From Pseudomonadota bacterium (GTDB taxonomy: Bacteria; Pseudomonadota; Gammaproteobacteria; Pseudomonadales; Pseudohongiellaceae), in assembly GCA_027623555.1 (NCBI GenBank), contig JAQBSZ010000004.1, positions 155,947-219,946 on the forward strand: a stretch of DNA of 64,000 nucleotides. The letters run 5' to 3'. Positions within the stretch are counted from its first letter, which is position 1, and the number at the start of each line of letters is the position of its first letter. The position numbers and the translations under genes were made by a program. The notes below the pieces were generated by a model. That model saw only the letters and a program-made list of their open reading frames with translations. It was not told where the DNA came from and made no database searches. This document shows positions 18,331 to 26,677 of this stretch, one piece after another.

Positions 18331-19257
18331 ATGAGTACCAGCAACGGTGCAGTCGCGCTCTCGGTTTCCGGGTTAAACAAGAGCTACGGTAATTTCGAAG
18401 TCATCAAGGACCTGAACCTGCAAATTCAAAGCGGGTCTGTACACGGCCTGGTTGGATTAAACGGTTCCGGGAAGACCACTACCCTTGAATGTATACTGGG
18501 CCTGCAACCCTTCAATAGCGGCTCAATTACTCTTCTTGGCCATCCACCGGCAAGACTTCATCTTAGCAAGGGGCGTGTCGTCGGCATCTTGGATTCACCC
18601 AGTCTTCACCCCAACCTGACCGTCAGACAATGTCTGCAACACGCCAGCTTGTTGTGTGGTAAGTGTGAGCGCACACCGGGCGAAGTAGAACAATTACTGG
18701 GAATCGATCGCTTCAGCCACTTTAAGATCAAGCATCTGTCCCTTGGTAACAAGCGACGCGCCTCAATTGCCCAGGCACTGTTGGGAAAAACCGAGCTGGT
18801 CGTATTGGACGAGCCTTTCAATGGACTCGATGCCGAGGGCGTTGATGATGTACTGCAGCTAATTACCCAGTTGAATCGTCAGGAAGGTACCGCCTTCTTA
18901 TTATCAAGCCATCAATTGCCTTACCTGGAGCAGATTTGTAGCCATATCGCCATTCTTCATAAGGGCAGTATTGCGATCAGCGACGATATCACCAGCCTGC
19001 TGAAGAGTTCCGGTACCGAGATCCTGTTAAAGACCGCTCATGTTGACACGGCAATTGCCGCGTTAGGTGTCATGCCCGAGGCTGACTACAGCCATACCGA
19101 TGCTGATGGCTATCTACACGTCCAGGTTGGTGCAATGAACTCCGGCGAGCTTAATCGACGACTGGTAGCTGAACAGATAGACGTCTCGGAACTGATCCTG
19201 CAGCGCGGTTCTCTTGGCAAGCTGTTTCGTGAAATCACCAACGAGGGTGGGTCTTGA
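18331..19257 (+). CDS. ABC-2 type transporter ATPase, BcrA/NatA-like
   Basis: The 308-residue ATPase has Walker A GLNGSGKTT, Walker B LVVLDEPFNGLD, a switch His in LLSSHQ, and a C-terminal regulatory extension of about 90 residues. The signature motif is LSLGN rather than LSGGQ; a related YSLGM form is known from bacitracin and lantibiotic self-immunity transporters (BcrA/LanF). This supports export or expulsion of a peptide or lipid-like compound. The gene overlaps the permease by four bases (ATGA-type), so the two form one transporter. The ribosome site before the ATG is weak. Confidence 0.88.
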   Translation: MSTSNGAVALSVSGLNKSYGNFEVIKDLNLQIQSGSVHGLVGLNGSGKTTTLECILGLQPFNSGSITLLGHPPARLHLSKGRVVGILDSPSLHPNLTVRQCLQHASLLCGKCERTPGEVEQLLGIDRFSHFKIKHLSLGNKRRASIAQALLGKTELVVLDEPFNGLDAEGVDDVLQLITQLNRQEGTAFLLSSHQLPYLEQICSHIAILHKGSIAISDDITSLLKSSGTEILLKTAHVDTAIAALGVMPEADYSHTDADGYLHVQVGAMNSGELNRRLVAEQIDVSELILQRGSLGKLFREITNEGGS

Positions 19258-20111
19258 ACGGGTTACTGACAGCACTTAGATGCGAAATCTTCGTGGCGCT
19301 GCGCACATTTTCCAGCAAACTCATTGTGCTGGCTCCTGCTGGCATCGTTATTTTGCAGTATATCTTGCTCAGACTGACCGAAGCAGGCCAGGCTGCCAGA
19401 GATAATTTGTTAGGAAACCCGAGTTTCGGCGCCGTAGTGGCTGGTAATGCCTATGGATATTTCGTCGACGGTCTGAATACCGGCCTTACCATGCTGGGGC
19501 TCTTGCTGGTGGCCCAGGCTTCCTATAGCTTCAGCTTCGATCGAGATACCGGGGCCGCCAGGCATCTGCTGATAAGACGTGTGAGTCGCAGCAGCCTGAT
19601 TACTGCAAAACTCATTCACCTGCATATCCTCGCTGCGCTCTCTTTGCTGCTACTAATTATTACCGCCTACCTGATGAGCGATGTTTTCTGGCAATTCGGT
19701 CCAATAGTAGAAGATGGTTTCGAACTGATCGGTGAAGACGAGATTCGCGAGGAAATTTCCACCGGCTTGCGCCTGGCCGTGATTCCGTTGCCCGCCGCGA
19801 TCGCCTTCGGCATATTTATCTCTGTTTGCGCGCAATCGGCCACCCAGGCAGTCTCAACTGCCTTGGGAATAACACTGGCTATCGATATATTGAAGACGAT
19901 GTTGGGGGATTTTGCGTATTATCTCTATGCGAGCTATCAACCCTCGCTAATTGATCAGTCCTACCTGCAGGATGTGAGCCGGCTGGTACGGGGTTACTCG
20001 GATGTACTGATCGATGAACGCGTCATGTTGCTCAACAGCTGGGTGCCAATTCCGGCGTTGATGTTGTTCTTCGTCGCATCTTTGTGGCTGGTGCAACACA
20101 AAAAAATGTAG
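19254..20111 (+). CDS. ABC-2 type transporter permease
   Basis: The 285-residue inner-membrane protein has about six hydrophobic segments: LIVLAPAGIVILQYILL, GLTMLGLLLVAQASY, LAALSLLLLIITAYLM, a segment near AIAFGIFISVCA, one near ALGITLAIDIL, and ALMLFFVASLWLV. The DRDTGAARHLLIRRVSRSSLITAKL loop is the typical coupling region of ABC-2 permeases. It pairs with the ATPase gene that it overlaps. The start is probably TTG at 19254. Substrate is unknown. An AT-rich 46-base gap separates it from the PDZ lipoprotein gene. Confidence 0.82.
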   Translation: MNGLLTALRCEIFVALRTFSSKLIVLAPAGIVILQYILLRLTEAGQAARDNLLGNPSFGAVVAGNAYGYFVDGLNTGLTMLGLLLVAQASYSFSFDRDTGAARHLLIRRVSRSSLITAKLIHLHILAALSLLLLIITAYLMSDVFWQFGPIVEDGFELIGEDEIREEISTGLRLAVIPLPAAIAFGIFISVCAQSATQAVSTALGITLAIDILKTMLGDFAYYLYASYQPSLIDQSYLQDVSRLVRGYSDVLIDERVMLLNSWVPIPALMLFFVASLWLVQHKKM

Positions 20112-20157
20112 CAAAAAATTTGACCCTGTAATCAAGACCTGAATGAAACGCCTATAA

Positions 20158-21123
20158 ATGAAAAATGAATTTCAACTATCTGGAATGTCTGCTTTGCTGA
20201 TCAGCTCTCTGCTTACAGCTTGCATCAGCTACGATCCGGCGGTGCTGGTTCCGGCACTGACCCTGTCGGCAGAAGATGTCATGCTCAATGCCAATACTAC
20301 CGCGACCAATGCCCACATCGACTTTGGCCTGGACGTGGCACTGAATGAAAGCGATTCCCTGGCTAATGTCGAGATTCTGCCAGGGGTTCGGGTTCGCAAC
20401 GTGATAGCCAGCGGTGCTGCAGATTCAGCGGGAATTCAGGTCGGCGATGTAATTCTCTCGGTTAACGGCCTGGAGACAAATCACCCCGACGTGCTGGCGG
20501 CGCTGCAACAGCAGGTCACTCTAGAGAACGACTTCACCTTTGCAGTAAGAAGAAACACCCTGGTGTACGAAGCCGTGGTAACAGGCAGATCAGTGGCAGG
20601 CAGTGCCCCGGTTAAGGAGCTCTACCGAATCGATCCGCTGGCGACCCGAGCCGGGTATGCAACTGAACTGGTGAGCATACGCGATCAACCGGACATGGCC
20701 GCGGCACGGGTAGTTGAGTTGTTTCCGGGTAGCCCGCTTCCTGGCGCAGGTGTCGAAATCGGTGACCTGGTGCTTGCAGTTGACGGGACCCAGGTAAATT
20801 CAGCGCAGGGTCTGGTATCCCGGCTCAATCAGGACTATGCACTAGGTGATCGGCTGCAGTTTTCGGTGTCCAGGAACGGGGAAATTCGCACGCTTCCCAT
20901 TCAACTCTGGAATCCTGGCAGGCGCATCAGCCGTATTAATGCAGGGCCTCTGTTGCGCTATGAGTCGTCATTGAGTCCGCCTAGCAACAATTTGTCGATT
21001 CTGGATTTCTGGTTATTTGCTGTCTACAGCTATAACCAGGTAGAAGGCGAACGGTCCCATAGCCTGTTGGGTATCTTTAATTTCTCCAGTGACTACGGGG
21101 AATTAGTGGAAGAGCGAAACTAG
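20158..21123 (+). CDS. Double-PDZ lipoprotein
   Basis: The lipoprotein signal ends in LTAC (Cys22). Two PDZ domains follow: about residues 65-145 (VRNVIASGAADSAGIQVGDV) and 170-260 (ARVVELFPGSPLPGAGVEIG). There is no protease domain, so it is probably an adaptor binding C-terminal tails of exported proteins in the periplasm. The last 50 residues (SILDFWLFAVYSYNQ onward) are not PDZ. Its place between an ABC transporter and two FG-GAP proteins, near an M16 protease, suggests a scaffold for the cluster; this is inference. Confidence 0.82.
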   Translation: MKNEFQLSGMSALLISSLLTACISYDPAVLVPALTLSAEDVMLNANTTATNAHIDFGLDVALNESDSLANVEILPGVRVRNVIASGAADSAGIQVGDVILSVNGLETNHPDVLAALQQQVTLENDFTFAVRRNTLVYEAVVTGRSVAGSAPVKELYRIDPLATRAGYATELVSIRDQPDMAAARVVELFPGSPLPGAGVEIGDLVLAVDGTQVNSAQGLVSRLNQDYALGDRLQFSVSRNGEIRTLPIQLWNPGRRISRINAGPLLRYESSLSPPSNNLSILDFWLFAVYSYNQVEGERSHSLLGIFNFSSDYGELVEERN

Positions 21124-21137
21124 GCAGCAACCCGGCG

Positions 21138-22703
21138 ATGTTCAGAGCGTTAACTTCATACTCGAGTAAAATTTGCGCCGCGAGCGCCTTGTTCGCGTTC
21201 TGCCAGGGCCTCTGGGCCCAGAATGATTATGTGGCGTTCGAACTGCAGCGTGAAAATAATTGGGATTCCCTGGTCACTGAAGACCTGAACGGTGACGGCA
21301 GGATGGACCTGGTCTATTCCAATTACCAGGCCGGTATCGGGCGGGAACTGTTTATCCATCACCAACGCCCTGATGGTACCTTCGCAAACACACCGCAACG
21401 TATCGAAATCAAGACTGAAATTATAGCGGTCGGGTTTGCCGATTTGCGACCGGCGCCCGGCAAGGAGCTGATACTGCTCGCAGGTAACGGCGTATTCAGC
21501 CTGTCCACCGCGGTCGAAGGGTATGCTGGCAATATCAGGCAGCTACTGCAGTGGGACTTGATTGCTGCAATCCCCGATCTGGAACAAGTGCAATTTTTCA
21601 ATGGTGTGCAAGACATCAATGGTGATGGAATCACCGACCTGTTGTTACCCGGTGATGATCACTACGGATATTTTGCCGGGCTCGGCAACGAAGAGTTTGA
21701 GCTGATCTCAACATTCAGCACTGTAAATGAAAATTTGCGCAATGTTCAGCGCACAATACGCGATGGCGGTCTCGATGCTCGGGTAAGCATCAATGCCGAT
21801 GCGGGTGTAATGGTTGAAGTCAATGCAAGATCTCCTTCACCATTCAGAGACTTTGTAGAATCCTGGGAAGAACAAGCAGGGGAACGCAGCACTCTGTTAC
21901 GCTCGGAAAGCTGGATGCCAACCGCCTTATTGTCACAGCTAAATAACGATGGGTTAGCAGATATCGCCTACCTGAATGTTGGCGATGACGGATTGGGTCA
22001 ACTGAATATTCACTACCAGTCTGCACAATCCGGCTTTGCTGCCAGGCCCGATTGGACTGGTTCCCTGGATACCCGCGGCGAATTGCAACTGGTGGATATG
22101 AATGCCGATGGGTTGGCCGATCTGTTGCGACTCAATGGCGAGGGCAACGCATGGGATGCCCGTTTCTTCAGCAATCGAGATGGCAAGTTTACCCTGGACC
22201 AACCCAGCCAGATTATGCGCTTCGCGGGCTATGATGTACGCCTTAATTTCATCACAACCAGCTCAGAAAATGAGCCGGTACTCAACGTGAGTTACTACAC
22301 CATACCCGTGGTTGATGCGATCCGTAATGCCAGCATCAATCGTATCCAGTTACTCTATGGCAGCGAACAGACCGCACCCGGACAACTGTTCAACCGCCGT
22401 CCCGATGCCCGCCTTGAAGAGAGTTTCTCGGCGGCCAACGTACGGGGTCTGTCGGAACAAATGTCACTGCGCTACGACATCGACGGCGATGGCAACAGAG
22501 ACGCCCTCTATATCACCGAAAACGGCACGCTCGCTGCCAAGAGAATCGACCAGGCTCTGAAAATTGCTGACCAACCTTTCTGGGAATACGTGTCGCCACG
22601 TACCGTATTTGGATTCGAAGTTCTGCAGCTAAACAGTGATAGCAACCCGGATCTGTTACTTCGTCATGGCACGATTACGACCGTGTTAGTGGCCGCACCA
22701 TGA
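21138..22703 (+). CDS. Exported FG-GAP/VCBS repeat protein 1
   Basis: The 521-residue protein carries a signal peptide (ending near GLWAQ) and at least six calcium-binding DxNxDGxxD loops: DLNGDGRMD, DINGDGITD, QLNNDGLAD, DMNADGLAD, DIDGDGNRD and QLNSDSNPD. This pattern is a beta-propeller of the integrin FG-GAP type, usually a ligand- or protein-binding scaffold. It appears paralogous to the next gene (compare QDINGDGITDLLLPG with RDINGDAIDDLIIPG). The stop overlaps the next start by four bases (22700-22703), so the two are co-translated. Confidence 0.85.
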   Translation: MFRALTSYSSKICAASALFAFCQGLWAQNDYVAFELQRENNWDSLVTEDLNGDGRMDLVYSNYQAGIGRELFIHHQRPDGTFANTPQRIEIKTEIIAVGFADLRPAPGKELILLAGNGVFSLSTAVEGYAGNIRQLLQWDLIAAIPDLEQVQFFNGVQDINGDGITDLLLPGDDHYGYFAGLGNEEFELISTFSTVNENLRNVQRTIRDGGLDARVSINADAGVMVEVNARSPSPFRDFVESWEEQAGERSTLLRSESWMPTALLSQLNNDGLADIAYLNVGDDGLGQLNIHYQSAQSGFAARPDWTGSLDTRGELQLVDMNADGLADLLRLNGEGNAWDARFFSNRDGKFTLDQPSQIMRFAGYDVRLNFITTSSENEPVLNVSYYTIPVVDAIRNASINRIQLLYGSEQTAPGQLFNRRPDARLEESFSAANVRGLSEQMSLRYDIDGDGNRDALYITENGTLAAKRIDQALKIADQPFWEYVSPRTVFGFEVLQLNSDSNPDLLLRHGTITTVLVAAP

Positions 22704-24361
22704 GATTCTCAACACACTTGTTTGCAGGGGTTGGGTTTATAGCATTGCTCAGCGGCTCCGCCACTGCGGCCAGTACGCCGGATTATGCAAGCCAGCCATT
22801 TGAACTGCCTGGAAAGATTGAAAGCCTTGTTGTCGCCGACACCAACGGAGACGGACTCAATGAACTGATTACCGTGATCGATAAACGCATCAGGGTGTAT
22901 TTCCAGCGTCCCAACGGATTCGACTTTGCCAATGGATTTACGGAAATCGATTTACCGGGCGAAGCGATTGGCTGGGATATCAGCAAGAATTATTCAGAGT
23001 CTGGCAATGCCTCGATAATCGCACTGATAGATGGCTCAGAAGTCCTCGTCTGGCACACCGAGAATGAATCGATTCTCGCTCCGGTTTCGGTGATTGCTGG
23101 ACTACCGGGATATCTTAGCCGGGGGGTTAATCGACTGCATTTCTCTCGCGACATTAATGGTGATGCCATCGACGACCTGATTATCCCCGGTGCCGGCAAT
23201 CTGCATCTCTTTATCGCCGGAGAGAATAACACTTATCAACCTGGTCTCAGCCTGTACTCAGACTCGCGTCCGCGCACCAATCTCGATCCGACCAACCTGG
23301 AACGCCAGACTGGCCAGGCAATCCTCATACCCCTGATGGACCTGCGGGATGTAAACAGTGATGGCTTCGATGACTTGATTTCGCGCAGCGATGAACGCCT
23401 CGATGTGTTTATCGCTAACCAGCAAGCCAGTGCTTACTTTTCTCAGGCACCCTCCTACTCGCTGGACATCGCTGAAATAGAAGAACTCCTGGGTGAGTTT
23501 GACATCGACAACCTGGACTTTTCCAATTTAACCGGCGTGCTGGCCCTGACCCATGAGGAAATCCTGGACGACGTCGACGGCGATGGCATTGACGATTTAC
23601 TATTGCGGGAAGGTGGCAAGGTATCTCTGTTTGGCGGCACTGCCAGCGGTATGAATTTCGAACAACCCAGACAGGTACTGCGTTCCGGCGGTAATGTCCT
23701 CAGTACCTTTCTCTATGATGAAAATGAGGATGGGCTGAAAGACCTGTGGCTATGGCGAGTGGAACCAATTTCAGTGGGCGATATCTTCATCTGGCTGGCC
23801 CTGTCCGGCAGCGTTGCCGTCGAGGCCTTCATCTATCCGAACGAAGGCGAGCGATTCTCACGGCGCCCTACCCGCAAACTCACGGTAAACCTGCAGTTTC
23901 CCTCGGTGATACGACTCGCTACTTCGTTCCAGGAAATAACCAGTCAGGCTCGGGAAACGCTGGATCGTGAAGTCATTCCTGCCAGTACAGCAAATGTCGA
24001 CAGTGACTTTAACAGTGAAGATCTGCTGGTGCTGATTAACAACCAGGTGAAGATTTTTCTTAACAGTATTGAGACCCAGGATGAATCCATAACTTTTCTA
24101 GGCGGTCTGGGATATACCCGGGAGCGGGACAATTATGCCATCAATATCCGGGAGATCATCGACAATATCGCCATCGGGACAAATCCCCTGCTGGCCCGCG
24201 TCAATGACCGCGTGGCAGACCTGTCGATCGACCTGGACACGATCGTCGAAAACGGTGACATCATCGCAGTGCGGCTCAACAACGACATGCTTGATGATGT
24301 GTTCGTGTTTACCGACCACAGCAGTAGTCACATCCGGGGAATACTGTTACTCTCGAAATAG
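22700..24361 (+). CDS. Exported FG-GAP/VCBS repeat protein 2
   Basis: The 553-residue protein has a signal peptide (MRFSTHLFAGVGFIALLSG..., ending near ATAA). Calcium-loop repeats are DTNGDGLNE, DINGDAIDD, DVNSDGFDD, DVDGDGIDD and DENEDGLKD, predicting a beta-propeller. It is the tandem paralog of the preceding gene but has a longer, less repetitive C-terminal 150 residues. Two propellers made in fixed ratio through translational coupling suggest a heteromeric assembly on the periplasmic side. Enzyme motifs were not seen. Confidence 0.83.
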   Translation: MRFSTHLFAGVGFIALLSGSATAASTPDYASQPFELPGKIESLVVADTNGDGLNELITVIDKRIRVYFQRPNGFDFANGFTEIDLPGEAIGWDISKNYSESGNASIIALIDGSEVLVWHTENESILAPVSVIAGLPGYLSRGVNRLHFSRDINGDAIDDLIIPGAGNLHLFIAGENNTYQPGLSLYSDSRPRTNLDPTNLERQTGQAILIPLMDLRDVNSDGFDDLISRSDERLDVFIANQQASAYFSQAPSYSLDIAEIEELLGEFDIDNLDFSNLTGVLALTHEEILDDVDGDGIDDLLLREGGKVSLFGGTASGMNFEQPRQVLRSGGNVLSTFLYDENEDGLKDLWLWRVEPISVGDIFIWLALSGSVAVEAFIYPNEGERFSRRPTRKLTVNLQFPSVIRLATSFQEITSQARETLDREVIPASTANVDSDFNSEDLLVLINNQVKIFLNSIETQDESITFLGGLGYTRERDNYAINIREIIDNIAIGTNPLLARVNDRVADLSIDLDTIVENGDIIAVRLNNDMLDDVFVFTDHSSSHIRGILLLSK

Positions 24362-24392
24362 GTTCGCCACATCTGGTTGGCCTGGACTACTT

Positions 24393-24644
24393 ATGCGCAA
24401 AGCGGTCTGGACATCATTTGGAATTTCACTAATCCTTGTAAACGTGATTGCCGAGGTGGGTTATTACTACACCGGTATTTACATAAACATGTTTTTCCGC
24501 ATCGCCCTGGTCGTCGGAGTAACGACTGGCGTCTCGGTGCTGGTTGGTTCGATAATTCTGGTGAGTAACCTGGAAAAAGAAAAGCCTTTATCCGGTCATG
24601 TGAGAGACACACTCGGTGCCGACAGGAAAAAGGACGCAGAATGA
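24393..24644 (+). CDS. Small two-helix membrane protein
   Basis: An 83-residue protein begins at ATG 24393 (MRKAVWTSFG). It has two hydrophobic helices (about residues 7-22 and 33-60) joined by YYYTGIYINMFF, and a charged cytoplasmic tail (NLEKEKPLSG ... DRKKDAE). Its stop overlaps the start of the next gene by four bases. No family is recognised. The layout (two TMs, charged tail, coupled to a TM/coiled-coil protein) suggests a membrane partner of the 24641 product. Confidence 0.65.
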   Translation: MRKAVWTSFGISLILVNVIAEVGYYYTGIYINMFFRIALVVGVTTGVSVLVGSIILVSNLEKEKPLSGHVRDTLGADRKKDAE

Positions 24645-25471
24645 AGCCCGTCTTGATCGCCTCAACAATTGCCCTTATTTTAGTGAGTGCCCTACTACTC
24701 ACCGTGCAACGGGAAAGCCGTCAACAACAACAGCTTGCCGACTATGAGCGCCATGTGCAGGATTTATTGTCCGATGTAGAAGCTGGCAGCAGGCGCCGCC
24801 TGGAGCTGGAAAATCAACTCGAAGCAGTACGTAGTGAACGCAATACACTGAGCAGCCAACTAACCTCGGTTAAAGATCAACTGGAGAAAGTGGCACAGCA
24901 GGCTAACCCGGACTACCAACGCATGGAATCGGACATCCGTCGGCAACTCAGTTATGAGTTTCTTCAGCAAGAACGACAATTCGACCCTATCAATCCACGG
25001 GTAAATCTGTTGCAGCAATTGTCGAACCTGGATCCGCTGGAGTTGGGTGAGGTCATGTCTGTGCACGGTCAGTTCGGTAATTTTTTGCGCGCGCTTGATG
25101 CAGATGATCAACGCATGGAAGTCATCGTCAACGCGTTAACCGACCTGGTAGCCGAACAGAATCAGGCACGTCAGGAACTGGTGATGGAGATGAGCGAAGG
25201 GGCGGTGGGTCGGCGTGCACTGCGCTCTGGCATGCAGGAGATAATGAATCCTCAGGCGCAGATCGAACGGCTCTCCCAGACCCTCACCGAGGATGAACTG
25301 TTGACTTACCAACAGGTGCTCACCACACAGCAGAATCAGCAGAATGCAGTCGTTGATTTCACTGTCAATAGGAGCACAGATACTGGTGCTATTTTCTTCG
25401 GGGGTGACGGGCGCTCAGGCGCGATAGCGATACCACCCCAACCAGCGCTTCCAATCAATCCACGTAACTAA
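24641..25471 (+). CDS. Membrane-anchored coiled-coil protein, family member C
   Basis: The 276-residue protein has an N-terminal TM helix (residues 4-21), a coiled coil to about residue 95 ending ANPDYQRMESDIRRQL, then one copy of the family repeat (QFGNFLRALDADDQ ... LTEDELLTYQQVL). The architecture is that of the 14190 product with only one repeat. The C-terminus is Gly/Pro-rich. Translation is probably coupled to the 83-residue membrane protein. It is the last gene of the cluster; the downstream TRAP genes begin 165 bases later with their own promoter-like sequence. Function is unknown. Confidence 0.7.
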   Translation: MKPVLIASTIALILVSALLLTVQRESRQQQQLADYERHVQDLLSDVEAGSRRRLELENQLEAVRSERNTLSSQLTSVKDQLEKVAQQANPDYQRMESDIRRQLSYEFLQQERQFDPINPRVNLLQQLSNLDPLELGEVMSVHGQFGNFLRALDADDQRMEVIVNALTDLVAEQNQARQELVMEMSEGAVGRRALRSGMQEIMNPQAQIERLSQTLTEDELLTYQQVLTTQQNQQNAVVDFTVNRSTDTGAIFFGGDGRSGAIAIPPQPALPINPRN

Positions 25472-25521
25472 TTAATTCTATTGACTATTGGCGACCTGCT
25501 CACGGCTAGCCGCTGCCCGCA

Positions 25522-25549
25522 TTGATTGTGATTTAAAGGGAAATATGCT
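25522..25549 (+). promoter_or_regulatory. Candidate sigma-70 promoter for the TAXI-TRAP genes
   Basis: TTGATT at 25522-25527 and TATGCT at 25544-25549 are separated by 16 bases and lie about 90 bases before the solute-binding protein gene. The match is reasonable, not exact, and was found by eye. Confidence 0.35.
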
Positions 25550-25636
25550 TTCATCGTTGGCCATTTGAAGCAGCACGACTTTGCTGAATACAACGCGGGA
25601 GAACCCTCCCTATCGTAACGGAATCTAGACTCCCAA

Positions 25637-26668
25637 ATGAACAAACTTGTAGCAGGCCTGCTCTTCGCGATGTTTCTATCAGGCTGTAGCGATGAACTTA
25701 CCCGCGCAAGACCCTATGTACTGACCACTGCCACCACCGGTGGGACCTATTATCCGGTTGGCGTCGCCATCGCAACGATTGCCCACGCCCAGCTGTATGA
25801 CAGCCAAGGTATCTCACTGACAGCAATCAGTTCCGCCGGCTCCCTGGAAAACATCAAGCTGCTGAGAGACAACCAGGCACAGTTCGCAATTCTGCAGGGA
25901 CCGTTCGGCGCCTGGTCCTGGAATGGTGAAGGACCGGTTAGCAATCCTCAGACCCATATTCGCAGCGTCAGCGCCCTGTGGAAAAATGTCGAACATTTCG
26001 TGCTGTTAACCGCACTCACCGATTCTGGCACTATCATGGATCTGGACAATCTCGATGGTGAGCGCTATGTCCTGGGTGCGCGCAATTCAGGTGCAGACCA
26101 GACGGGTCGCTTCATACTGGAAACACTCGGCATTGACTACCAGAACAAATTCAACCTGGCCTATATGGGCTATGGCCCAACCACGAGTGCGCTCCAGGAT
26201 GGCAATATTGTCGGCATGAATATACCGGCAGGTGCACCGGTCAGTTCGATTACCCAGGCCTATGCATTGCTTGGCAGACGCATGACAATTCTTAGCTGGA
26301 CCCAGGAAGCCATGGACAAGCTGAATGCCAGGTATCCCCTCTGGGACTGGTACGACTTTCCCCCGGGAACCTATCCAAATCAGACTGAACTCATTCGCAC
26401 GATAGCCTCACCAAATATTCTGGTGACTCGCAGCGATATACCCGAAGAGGTTGTCTACAATATTACAAAGGTTATATGGGAAAACCTGTCTACCCTGCAG
26501 GAGATTCATAGTGCTACGAAAGACATGCGTCTGGGGATTGCCATCAATGGACTCGGCGCTCCCCTGCATCCGGGCGCGCTGCGTTACTATCGCGAAGTTG
26601 GCCTGGAAATACCAGATAGACTGATAATTGAAGAACCCTCCGAATCGACCGAAGCAACAGGAGTCTGA
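25637..26668 (+). CDS. TAXI family TRAP transporter solute-binding lipoprotein
   Basis: The 343-residue periplasmic binding protein has a lipobox (LSGC, Cys17). TAXI motifs include TTATTGGTYYPVG at the start of the mature domain, AISSAGSLENI and FAILQGPFGAW. TAXI-TRAP proteins capture small carboxylates or amino acids (the one characterised structure binds glutamate or glutamine) for a fused DctQM permease. That permease lies ten bases downstream. The lipid anchor is less common for this class. Ligand cannot be read from sequence. Confidence 0.9.
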   Translation: MNKLVAGLLFAMFLSGCSDELTRARPYVLTTATTGGTYYPVGVAIATIAHAQLYDSQGISLTAISSAGSLENIKLLRDNQAQFAILQGPFGAWSWNGEGPVSNPQTHIRSVSALWKNVEHFVLLTALTDSGTIMDLDNLDGERYVLGARNSGADQTGRFILETLGIDYQNKFNLAYMGYGPTTSALQDGNIVGMNIPAGAPVSSITQAYALLGRRMTILSWTQEAMDKLNARYPLWDWYDFPPGTYPNQTELIRTIASPNILVTRSDIPEEVVYNITKVIWENLSTLQEIHSATKDMRLGIAINGLGAPLHPGALRYYREVGLEIPDRLIIEEPSESTEATGV

Positions 26669-26677
26669 CGCACGACC

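Noticed and set aside
20104..20135. TTTGACCCTG between the ABC permease and PDZ genes, similar to the complement of the repeat at 63915
   Set aside because: Only about seven bases agree, and no second copy or inverted repeat is present.
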